Shown: positions 53,290 to 61,705 of the stretch, in pieces
Layout of the letters: every line of letters starts with the position of its first letter
Position numbering within the stretch: the stretch's first letter is position 1
Assembly: GCA_963725275.1 (NCBI GenBank)
Contig: CAVRXS010000005.1
Coordinates: forward strand, 496,001 to 560,000
Direction of reading: 5' to 3'
Origin: Bog-756 sp963725275
Lineage (GTDB): Bacteria; Actinomycetota; Acidimicrobiia; Acidimicrobiales; RAAP-2
DNA length: 64,000 nt
The notes under the pieces: model-generated
Databases searched by the model: none
The model's input: only the letters and a program-made list of their open reading frames with translations
What the model was told of the DNA's origin: nothing
Program-made: the position numbers and the translations under genes

Positions 53290-53317
53290 CAACTGTATCT
53301 GTTCTGATAAACAGTTG
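53290..53317. promoter_or_regulatory. Inverted repeat overlapping the promoter of the small helical protein
   Basis: Arms CAACTGT (53290-53296) and ACAGTTG (53311-53317) around an AT-rich centre. It covers the -10 and most of the spacer, so it looks like an operator. Confidence 0.5.
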
Positions 53318-53320
53318 CAA
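53292..53320 (-). promoter_or_regulatory. Promoter of the small helical protein
   Basis: On the minus strand TTGCAA (53320-53315), 17-base spacer and TACAGT (53297-53292), then a ~55-base leader with a good ribosome site. Confidence 0.6.
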
Positions 53321-53440
53321 GCATACCCGGACGGCCCCGAGCCGTGTCGCCGACAGGTGCGCACGGCCCTCGGACCGCTCGGGCGCCCGTCCACACCACC
53401 TCTGACCAGGAAGAGCCCTGGGGCCGGGGTCGCGGCCCGA

Positions 53441-53446
53441 TAGCCT
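53441..53446 (+). promoter_or_regulatory. Probable -10 of the giant glycosyltransferase gene
   Basis: TAGCCT, seven bases before TTG 53454 and ten before ATG 53457. Confidence 0.35.
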
Positions 53447-53456
53447 CTCCCCCTTG

Positions 53457-56400
53457 ATGGACACCCTGGCCCCGCCGGTCGTCGCCGTCGTCGTGGCCCA
53501 CGATCCCGGCCCGTGGTTCGACGAGACGCTGGCCTCGCTTGCCGCACAGGACTATGCCGAGCTGTCGGTGCTCGTCCTCGACGCCGCCGGTCTCGGGGAG
53601 GACCTCGCGGCCCGGGTCGCGGCCGTCCTGCCGTCGGCCTACGTACGCCGATTCGAGCGCAATCGGGGGTTCGGGGCGACCGCGGACGAGGTGCAGGCCA
53701 TGGTCGACGGGGCCGACTACTACCTGTTCTGCCACGACGACGTCGCCCTCTACGAGGACGCGGTCCACCTGCTCGTCGAGGAGGCCTTCCGGTCCAATGC
53801 AGGCGTGGTCTCCCCCAAGGTGGTGAGCTGGGACGACCCCGAGCGGCTCGTGCACGTCGGGATGGTCGTCGACAAGGGCGGCTCGGTGGTCGACCGGGTG
53901 CAGCCCAACGAGATCGACCACGGCCAGCACGACGCCGTTCGAGATGTCTTCGTGGCTCCCGGTGGCTGCACCCTGGTCCGCACCGACCTCTTCGCGGAGC
54001 TCGACGGGTTCGATCCGGCCATCGTGGCCATGGGTGAGGATCTCGATCTCTGCTGGCGGGCGCAGGTGATGGGGGCCCGGATCATCGTTGCCCCGGATGC
54101 CCGGGTGCGGCACCTCGAGGTCCTGGCGAGCGGGACCCGCGCCATCGAGCCGTCGCTGATCGGTGCCGACGAGGGCGACGGGCCGCGCCACCCGACCACC
54201 CTCCAGGAGCTGCAGCGCCGCCACGAGCTCCTCGCGGTGTTCAAGTGCTACGGACGAATGCAACTGCTCCGGGTGGTGCCGCAGGTGTTCCTGCTGGCCC
54301 TCGGGGAGGTCGTGGTGGCCGAGCTGGCCGGCAACCGGGTGCGGGCGCGGGCCGTCGCGCGGGCCTGGCGCTGGAACCTGGGCCGCCTCGGGGCGATACG
54401 GGTCCAACGGGCCGAGCTCCGGGCCAAGCGCCGCCTCGGGGACAAGGAGATACGGCTGCTCCAGGTCGGCGGCAGCGCAAGGCTGTCGGCATACACCCGC
54501 CGCGTGGTCCAGCAGGGGTTCGCGGGCGCACATGCCGAGGAGCTGGCGGCGTCCGCAACCGCAACCGCGGCCGCCGAGGGCTTCGATCGGATCCCGGACA
54601 GCGGGTCCGAGCCCGATGACGGGTCGGAGGCGCCAGGACAGGTGACGGGGCGGGTGCGGCTGGCCGTCTGGCTCGCGGCCGCCCTGGTGGTGGTCATCGG
54701 GTCTCGGAACGTGCTGACCGGCCACCTCCCTGCCCTCGGCCAGTTCACCCCCTTCCCCGACTGGTCGCAGACCCTCTCGGGGTTCTTCGGCGGCTGGCAC
54801 CCGTCGGGGGTGGGGACGATCGCGCCGGCCGCCCCCGGGCTGGCCGTCTCCGGGGTCCTCGGGACACTCCTCCTCGGGGCGATGGGCCTCACCCAGAAGG
54901 TCCTCATCTTCGGATGCCTCCCGGTCGGGGTCTGGGGCGTGGTCCGCCTCTTGCGCCCGTTCGGCTCCCAGCGTGCCTCGCTGGTGGCCGGCCTCGCCTA
55001 CCTCGCCATGCCCCTTCCCTACGACGCGCTGGCCCTCGGCCGATGGGGAGCCCTCGTCGTCTACGCCGGGTTCCCCTGGGTTCTCGGCGCCTTGCTGCGG
55101 GCGACCGGCCTCGAGCCCTTCGCCCAGGTGGTCACCGGTCCCACCGGCGTGTCGCCGTCGGAGGAACAGGGTTCGGCGGTCGCATCGGATGCCCTGCCCG
55201 AGGGGGTCCGGCGCGCCGGCGTGGCCACCCCGGCCGTCATGACCCCGCCGACGACCGGTGCGTGGACGTCGCGTCACGGTCTGCTCGGTGCCGCGCTCGC
55301 CCTCGGCCTGCTCGAGGCGCTCCTCGTCGCCTTCGTGCCCGCCGCCGCCATCGTCGTGGTGCTCGCGGCGCTCTCACTCCTCGTCGCTTCGGTCCTGCTC
55401 GGGGACGTACTCCCGGCCGCCCGAGCCGTCCGCCTCGCGCTCGCGTCGACCCTGGTCGCCGCCGTGATCTGCCTGCCGTGGGTCATCGGCGTGCTGTCGG
55501 CCGGGTCGGGTGCGCTGGCCGTGCTCGGGACGCAGACCCCGGCCGCGGGTGCTGCCGCGTGGGGATCGTTGCTGCGCTTCGCGGTCGGTCCGATCGGGGG
55601 ATCCCCACTGGCCTGGGGTTTCATTGCCGCCGGAGCGGTACCGCTCGTGCTCGCCCGTGGCCCGCGTTTCCGGTGGGCGGTGCGCTTCTGGTCTGTCGCG
55701 CTCGTCTCGTGGCTGGCCGCCTGGGTCGTGGGCCGCGGGTGGACGGGACGGCTGGCGGTCGACCCGCTCGTCCTCCTCGTTCCGGCGGCGGTGGCGGTCT
55801 CGGCTGCGGTCGGGCTGGGTATCGCGGCCTTCGAGGTGGACCTGCGTGCCGCCGACTTCGGCTGGCGCCAGCTCACGACGGTGTTCGGCGCGATCGCGGT
55901 CTCGCTCGCCGCCTTCCCGACGGTCGTCTCGGCACTTCCCGGACGGTGGGACCTCCCGAGCAACGACTTCTCCCAGTCGGTGAGCTGGATGGACGCCCAG
56001 GTGGGCGCGGGAGCCTTCCGGGTCCTCTGGCTCGGGGATCCCCGCTCGCTCGACCAGGGCGGGTGGAGCGCGGGCGACGGGCTGGCGTACGCCACCTCCG
56101 AGAACGGGGCTCCCGACGCCCGGTGGCTGTGGAACGCCGCCTCTCCGGGTCCGGCCGGGGGGCTCGGCCAGGCGGTGGACGAGGCCCGCTCGGGTCGGAC
56201 CGACCGGCTCGGTCTCCTGCTCGCACCTGCCGGGGTGCGGTACGTGGCCGTCCTGACCTCGGTCGCACCGGAGATCACCGGCCAGCAGAACCCGACCCAG
56301 TACCCCGTCCCGGCCGACCTGCTCCCGGAGTTGAGTCGCCAGCTCGACCTCAGCCCCGAGCTCTCCGGGACCGGGATCACCGTCTACGAGAACGCCGCCT

Positions 56401-56900
56401 GGATTCCGCAGCGGGCAGCGGTCGCCCCGACGGTCGCCGTGGGCGCTGCCCAGCCGCCGTCCACCGCCTCCGCGCCGGGTACCCCGTTGCTGCCGTCGGC
56501 ACGCCCGGTCCTGCCGGGTCCGGCTGCCGGCCGCTCCTATGCCGGCCCGATTCCGGCCGGGACGGTGCTGGCCGCGGAGGCTCCGGCCGGGCGCTGGCAG
56601 CTCACGACCTCAGGGGGGCGGGTCGCCCCGCGGTCGAGCGCGTTCGGGTGGGTCCCCCAGTACCGGGTGACGCGTGCCACGACCGGCACGCTGCACTTCG
56701 ACGGGGGCTTCCTCCCGGTCGGGGCGGGAATCTTCAGCGTCGTGGTCTGGCTGCTCGCGGTGGCCGCGCTCGTCGACCGCCGCCGGCTGCGGCGGCAGTG
56801 GGAGCGGGTGGGCAGGGCGCGTCACCATCCGGTGGCCCACGGCCGGCGCGAGACCGACCTCGACGACGTGTGGACCGAGGAAGTCGGTGCGCTGCGGTGA
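53457..56900 (+). CDS. GT2 glycosyltransferase fused to a multi-span membrane domain
   Basis: 1147 residues. Residues ~5-260 form a GT2 domain: VVAVVVAHDPGPWFDETLASLAAQDY, CHDDVALYEDA as metal site, and FVAPGGCTLVRTDLFAELDGFD with GEDLDLCWRA. A charged stretch leads, from ~residue 400, to about ten membrane spans up to ~830, an extracellular segment to ~1080, and a last span near 1090-1110. Probably a cell-envelope polymer glycosyltransferase using a lipid-linked acceptor. TTG 53454 is an alternative start. It overlaps the next gene as GTGA. Confidence 0.82.
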   Translation: MDTLAPPVVAVVVAHDPGPWFDETLASLAAQDYAELSVLVLDAAGLGEDLAARVAAVLPSAYVRRFERNRGFGATADEVQAMVDGADYYLFCHDDVALYEDAVHLLVEEAFRSNAGVVSPKVVSWDDPERLVHVGMVVDKGGSVVDRVQPNEIDHGQHDAVRDVFVAPGGCTLVRTDLFAELDGFDPAIVAMGEDLDLCWRAQVMGARIIVAPDARVRHLEVLASGTRAIEPSLIGADEGDGPRHPTTLQELQRRHELLAVFKCYGRMQLLRVVPQVFLLALGEVVVAELAGNRVRARAVARAWRWNLGRLGAIRVQRAELRAKRRLGDKEIRLLQVGGSARLSAYTRRVVQQGFAGAHAEELAASATATAAAEGFDRIPDSGSEPDDGSEAPGQVTGRVRLAVWLAAALVVVIGSRNVLTGHLPALGQFTPFPDWSQTLSGFFGGWHPSGVGTIAPAAPGLAVSGVLGTLLLGAMGLTQKVLIFGCLPVGVWGVVRLLRPFGSQRASLVAGLAYLAMPLPYDALALGRWGALVVYAGFPWVLGALLRATGLEPFAQVVTGPTGVSPSEEQGSAVASDALPEGVRRAGVATPAVMTPPTTGAWTSRHGLLGAALALGLLEALLVAFVPAAAIVVVLAALSLLVASVLLGDVLPAARAVRLALASTLVAAVICLPWVIGVLSAGSGALAVLGTQTPAAGAAAWGSLLRFAVGPIGGSPLAWGFIAAGAVPLVLARGPRFRWAVRFWSVALVSWLAAWVVGRGWTGRLAVDPLVLLVPAAVAVSAAVGLGIAAFEVDLRAADFGWRQLTTVFGAIAVSLAAFPTVVSALPGRWDLPSNDFSQSVSWMDAQVGAGAFRVLWLGDPRSLDQGGWSAGDGLAYATSENGAPDARWLWNAASPGPAGGLGQAVDEARSGRTDRLGLLLAPAGVRYVAVLTSVAPEITGQQNPTQYPVPADLLPELSRQLDLSPELSGTGITVYENAAWIPQRAAVAPTVAVGAAQPPSTASAPGTPLLPSARPVLPGPAAGRSYAGPIPAGTVLAAEAPAGRWQLTTSGGRVAPRSSAFGWVPQYRVTRATTGTLHFDGGFLPVGAGIFSVVVWLLAVAALVDRRRLRRQWERVGRARHHPVAHGRRETDLDDVWTEEVGALR

Positions 56901-58366
56901 GCACTCCCGAGCCGCCGACGATCGCTCCGACACCCGGGTCGGCCGCACGCCGCCACGCGGCCCGACCGGTACCCGGACGGACGGCCGCGGTGGTCGCGGT
57001 GATCGCAGTCCTCGTCGGGGTCGGCCTGGTGTCGGTGACCGTCCCGCCACCGACCGCCGCCCCGCTTCCCCCTTCGGCTGACGGCGTCGCGGTCGCACCT
57101 GGCGACGCGACCTCCGCATCGCTGTTCTGTCTGCCGGGCACAGCGGGCGCCGACACCGTCCTCCTCGCCAATGCGACCGGTGCCGCCGCCCGGGGCGTGA
57201 TGACCACCGTGACCTCCAACGGGACCGCACCCGTGCGTCGCCAGGTGGTCGTCCCCGCCATGGGCACTGCGGCCGTGGACCCCGCCGGGGGGTCGACGAC
57301 CGCCACCGCGACCTCGTTCACCTTCGCCAGCGGTGGGGTCACCGCCACCCAGTCGGTGGGCTCGGCCGCGGGGTGGGACAGCGCGCCGTGTGCCTCACGG
57401 GTGTCCTCCCAGTGGGCGTTCGCCGGAGGGTCGACGACCGCGGGGAACTCGCTCACCCTCTCCCTCTTCGATCCCACCGCGGCCCCGGCGATGGTCAACG
57501 TGAGCTTCCTCACCGTCTCCGGAGCCGTACTGACTCCGCAGGCCTACCAGGGGCTGACCATCGCCCCGGGTCAGCTCGTCGACGAGCAGGTGGGCACCTA
57601 CGTCCAGGACCAGCCCACCGTCGCGACCATGGTCTCGTCCGCCTCGGGGCTGCTCGTGGCGACCGAGCTCCAGCAGCAGACGGTGGGGTCGTCGACCGGG
57701 CTCTCCCTCGAACTCGGGTCCCCTTCTCCTGAGACCACCTGGCACTTCGCCCAGACCACGGCCACGCCGAAGGGGGCGGTCGACTTCACCCTGGCCAATC
57801 CCGGGACGTCGCCGGTCACCGCCCAGATCTCGGTCGGCCTGCCGTCGGCCACCGTCGTGCCGCGACTCGTCGTGATCCCGGCCATGACGGCCACCGTGTT
57901 CGACGCGTCCTCGATCGCCGGGTGGCCGCAGGGGGCCGCCTACGCGTTGACCGTCGAGGCGCCCGCCCCGATCGTGGTCGGTCGGTCCGTGCTCGCCCCG
58001 CCGGGCGCGCAACCGCCCGGGTGGGGTGCGTCCTCCGGTTCTTCCTCACCGTCGACCGGCTGGCTGGTGATCGGAGCGGGTGTGCCGGGCGCCCCGGCCG
58101 TGGCCGGCGCCACCGTGCGCACCCTGGCTGTCGCCGATACAGGCGGGTCGCCGGCCAGCGTCGTGGTCACCGTTCTCGGTGGCGGGCGCAGCGGCACGAG
58201 GGCCACCGTCGCGCCGCACTCGCTGGTCGTGTTCGGCCCGTCGCGGATCGGTGGGGTCGGTCCCTACACCGTCCGGTCGTCCGTCCCCGTCGTCGTCGAG
58301 GCGGACGCCGGACCGTCGGGTGCACCGGGCGTGATCGCGGGCGACGGGGTGCCCCTTCCCTCCTGA
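56897..58366 (+). CDS. DUF5719-like exported protein
   Basis: 489 residues. One N-terminal span (~28-50), then a long Thr/Ser/Val-rich extracytoplasmic domain with about two repeats of a beta-rich fold: VSSQWAFAGGSTTAGNSLTL, TATPKGAVDFTLANPGTSP, and a third in STGWLVIGAGVPGAP. The position after a GT2-membrane gene and the repeat style recall DUF5719 proteins of Actinobacteria; I cannot confirm the family. Likely partner of the preceding glycosyltransferase. GTG start. Confidence 0.65.
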   Translation: MSTPEPPTIAPTPGSAARRHAARPVPGRTAAVVAVIAVLVGVGLVSVTVPPPTAAPLPPSADGVAVAPGDATSASLFCLPGTAGADTVLLANATGAAARGVMTTVTSNGTAPVRRQVVVPAMGTAAVDPAGGSTTATATSFTFASGGVTATQSVGSAAGWDSAPCASRVSSQWAFAGGSTTAGNSLTLSLFDPTAAPAMVNVSFLTVSGAVLTPQAYQGLTIAPGQLVDEQVGTYVQDQPTVATMVSSASGLLVATELQQQTVGSSTGLSLELGSPSPETTWHFAQTTATPKGAVDFTLANPGTSPVTAQISVGLPSATVVPRLVVIPAMTATVFDASSIAGWPQGAAYALTVEAPAPIVVGRSVLAPPGAQPPGWGASSGSSSPSTGWLVIGAGVPGAPAVAGATVRTLAVADTGGSPASVVVTVLGGGRSGTRATVAPHSLVVFGPSRIGGVGPYTVRSSVPVVVEADAGPSGAPGVIAGDGVPLPS

Positions 58367-58397
58367 GCACCGCCGTGCCTATCCGACGGGTGGCGCC

Positions 58398-58423
58398 CCG
58401 GTCCGGTCTGCCGGTCCGGTCTG
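58398..58423. repeat. Tandem duplicate of a 13-base unit
   Basis: CCGGTCCGGTCTG occurs twice in a row, between the DUF5719-like stop and the proposed ftsH end. Probably slippage. Confidence 0.85.
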
Positions 58424-58459
58424 CGCTCGTCCCGCCCAGATGCGGTCGGGTCGCGACCG

Positions 58460-60680
58460 TCAGTGAGAGGCGGTCAGCGAGAAGCAGGCGGTGGGGGAGG
58501 CGGAGGCCAGGGAGCCTGCTTGCCCGGCCACGGTGAGGACGTCGGCGCCGGCCAGTGGCCGGTCGGCGGCGCGGGGGCTGCGGCGCGCCGGGGGCGGGCG
58601 TGGCACCGTTGGCATTGTCGGTTGCGTGGCTGACCGTCTCCGTGCCCTGCTCGGCGCCGGACTCCGTGGCGCCCTCCTCGCGGGTGTCGGCGGCACTCGG
58701 CACCGCGCCGGCCATCCAATCGGGCGGACCGTCGGCGTTCTGCGCGCCGGTCGGACCGTGCTGGTCGGCGACGAAGATCGGCGGCACGCTCTTGACGCCC
58801 TCGGCGTGCACGGGGCGCCCGTAGGCGGTGTCGACCAGCCGTCCGACCGTCTCACCGTCGACGGTCTCCTCGTCGAGCAGGGCACGGGCCAGGGCGTCGA
58901 GCCCGCCGCGGTGGCGGGCAAGGACCTCGAGGGCGCGTTGCTCCTGGGCCCGGAGGATGAGCTCCACCTCGTCGTCGATGACCTGACTGGTGTGCTCGGA
59001 GTAGTCCCGGGTGTGCATGAGGTCCTCGCCCAGGAAGACCTGTCCCTGGGAGCCCCATGCCATCGGGCCGATCTTGTCGCTCATGCCCCATTCGCGGACC
59101 ATCTTGCGGGCGAGCTCGGTGTTGCCGACGAGGTCGTTGCTCGCACCGGTCGAGAGATCGCCGTAGACGAGGAGTTCGGCGGCGCGCCCGCCCATCCGCA
59201 CGCAGAGCGAGTCCTCGATGTGCTGGCGGGGGTGGATGTGGCGCTCCTCCATCGGAAGCTGCATGGTGACCCCGAGCGCCATCCCGGTGGGGAGGATGGT
59301 GACCTTGTGGACCGGGTCGGCGTCGGGCAGCACGTAGGCGAGCACCGCGTGGCCCCCCTCGTGGAAGGCCACCCGTTCCTTCTCGGCACCGGAGAGGACC
59401 AGGCTCTCGCGGCGCTGCCCCATGAGGACCCGGTCGCGCGACGCCTCGAAGTCCTCGTTCTGGATGACCTTGGAGCCGCGGCGAACCGCGTGCAGGGCGG
59501 CCTCGTTGACAAGGTTGGCGAGGTCCGCACCGCTCATCCCGGGCGTGCCGCGGGCGACGGTGCCGAGGTCGACCGTGGGGTCGACCCGCTTGTCCTTGCA
59601 GTGGACCTGGAGGATCGGGAGGCGCTCGTCGAGGTCGGGCAGAGGCACGACGATCTGGCGGTCGAACCGTCCCGGGCGCAGGATGGCCGCGTCGAGGATG
59701 TCCGGCCGGTTGGTGGCCGCCATGACCACGATCCCCTCGGTCGGGTCGAAGCCGTCCATCTCGGAGAGCATCTGGTTGAGGGTCTGCTCACGTTCGTCGT
59801 GCCCGCCACCGAGGCCGGCACCCCGCTTCCGCCCGATCGAGTCGATCTCGTCGATGAAGACGATGGCCGGTGCCTGCTTGCGTGCGGTCGCGAACAGGTC
59901 GCGTACCCGGCTCGCGCCGACGCCGACGAACATCTCCATGAAATCCGAGCCGCTCACCGACATGAACGGCACGCCGGCCTCACCCGCCACAGCCCTCGCC
60001 AGGAGGGTCTTGCCGGTACCGGGCGGACCGACCAGCAGGATCCCCTTCGGGATGCGGGCCCCGATCTCCTTGAACCGGCCGGGTGTCTTGAGGAATTCGA
60101 CGACCTCGCTGATCTCGAGCTTGACCCCGTCGTAGCCGGCCACGTCGTCGAAGGTCGTCGAGGGGCGTTCGGTGGAGTAGAGCTTTGCCTTGGAGCGCCC
60201 GATCGACATGATGCTGCCCATCTGCCCCTGCGCCTTGCGGCTGATGTAGAAGAAGATCCCCCCGATGATGGCGAAGGGCAGGATCCAGGTGAGCAGGAAG
60301 TCCAGGAGCGTGTTCGAGCTCGGGGTGACCAGGTGGTAGTTGGAGCCGAGCGGCTTGAGGGCGGTGAGCTCCGAGTCGGTGATCGGGTTGGGCCCGTTGA
60401 CGGTGTAATTCGACCCGTTGGACAGGGTCCCGGTGATCACGCCGGTGGTCTGGTCGACCGTGGCGGTCGTGATCGTCTTCGACGAGATGTCCTGCTGGAA
60501 CGCGCTGTAGGTGAGCGTGTTGGTCGTGGTCTTGTGCAGCAGGCTCGGGGCGACGATGACCGCGAGCACCGCCACCATGATCACCAGGTAGATGATCATG
60601 CGGTTCCTGTTCGGCACGTCCTTCCCGGGCCCACCGGAGTCCGGTGGGCCGTTCGGGATGCTCGGCGATGGCGGGGTCAC
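58460..60680 (-). CDS. ftsH: ATP-dependent zinc metalloprotease FtsH (C-terminal frameshift)
   Basis: Membrane-bound AAA+ protease. Two spans (~28-47, ~126-146), Walker A GPPGTGKT (218-225), Walker B FIDEID, SRH ATNRPDILDAAILRPGRFDR, and zinc motif HEGGH (440-444). As read, the frame runs on to 58167 with an Arg-rich tail antisense to the neighbour. Shifting frame in a five-C run (plus 58570-58577) gives a tail ending SLTASH at 58460 with strong GC at third positions and no overlap, which I prefer (~739 residues). GTG start at 60680. Confidence 0.9.
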
Positions 60681-60686
60681 CCCATC

Positions 60687-60692
60687 ATGCTA
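60687..60692 (-). promoter_or_regulatory. Probable -10 of ftsH, leaderless layout
   Basis: TAGCAT on the minus strand, six bases before GTG 60680. No -35 match. Confidence 0.4.
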
Positions 60693-60765
60693 TGCGCCCG
60701 GGACGTCGGATGAGGCATCGCCAGTCCGGTCGCGTACCTGCCATCTGGGGTCCGGATCGGCTCTG

Positions 60766-60771
60766 TATCGT
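60766..60771 (+). promoter_or_regulatory. Probable -10 of the CPBP gene, leaderless layout
   Basis: TATCGT six bases before GTG 60778, in the same short gap as the ftsH promoter. Confidence 0.38.
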
Positions 60772-60777
60772 GTGGGG

Positions 60778-61704
60778 GTGACCGAGCGGCCCGAACAGGC
60801 AGGGGAGGCCGCCACGGCTGCCGTCCCACCGGGCCCCGGCCGGGCTCGGCTCGACCCCTTCCCAGCCGCAGCGGACGATCCGCACCCACCGCAGCACGGC
60901 GACGTCACGCTCGGACGCCAGCTCGCGGCGGGCGCCGCTCCCGACGCGCGACCGGCGGCCTGGATGTGGCTGGTGTTCGCCGGCCTCGGTTTCCTCGGCG
61001 GACAGGTGCTTGCGGCGCTGCTCGCCGTGGTGGCCGCGGCGCTCAGTGGTGACCTCCACTCGCTCTCGACCATCGCGACGCTGAACGAGCCGCCGACCTG
61101 GTACATCGTCTCCACGTTGTGCGGCCTCTGGGGTGGGTTCGCCGGGGCGGCGTGGCTCGCGAGCTCGGTGCGGGGCACCGGGAGCATGGTACGCGACCTC
61201 GGTCTGCGGTTCCGGTGGATCGACCTGATCGGTGTGCCCATCGGGATCGGGGGGCAGTTCCTGGTGGCCCTCGTCTACGTGCCGATCGCCAGCCACGTCC
61301 ACGACTTCAGCCAGCGGTTCGACGCCCCGAGCCAACGCCTCACCGGGGGGTCGCACGGAACCGCGTACGCAGTCATCGTGCTCTGCACCGTGATCGGTGC
61401 CCCCTTCTTCGAGGAGCTCTTCTTCCGGGGCGTTCTGCTCCGCTCGCTCGCCCGGTTGTTCGGGGACGTCGGACGCTGGGTGGGTCCGGCGCTTGCGATC
61501 GTGGTCAGCGGCGTGCTCTTCGGCCTGGCCCACGCCGAATCGCTCCAGCTGCTCGGTCTCGCGCTCTTCGGGGTCATCCTCGGACTGGTCTCGTGGAGGA
61601 CCGGACGTCTCGGCATGAACATGGTCGCCCACGCCACCTTCAACCTGATGGCCCTGGTCGCGGTGATCACTCCGGCCACCGTCGGGTTGCGGTCCCTGAT
61701 CTGA
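60778..61704 (+). CDS. CPBP family intramembrane glutamic protease
   Basis: 308 residues with about eight membrane spans after a ~60-residue polar N-terminus. The three CPBP motifs are present: APFFEELFFRGVLLR (EExxxR), GLAHAESLQLL and NMVAHATFNLM. These glutamate proteases are related to CAAX protease Rce1; many have no known substrate in bacteria. The start is set by the -10 hexamer. Only one base separates its stop from the GTG of the next membrane gene. Confidence 0.85.
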   Translation: MTERPEQAGEAATAAVPPGPGRARLDPFPAAADDPHPPQHGDVTLGRQLAAGAAPDARPAAWMWLVFAGLGFLGGQVLAALLAVVAAALSGDLHSLSTIATLNEPPTWYIVSTLCGLWGGFAGAAWLASSVRGTGSMVRDLGLRFRWIDLIGVPIGIGGQFLVALVYVPIASHVHDFSQRFDAPSQRLTGGSHGTAYAVIVLCTVIGAPFFEELFFRGVLLRSLARLFGDVGRWVGPALAIVVSGVLFGLAHAESLQLLGLALFGVILGLVSWRTGRLGMNMVAHATFNLMALVAVITPATVGLRSLI

Positions 61705-61705
61705 G

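Noticed and set aside
53268..55277. 669-residue minus-strand open frame
   Set aside because: Antisense to the GT2-membrane fusion; its sequence is charged, repetitive and typical of a shadow frame.
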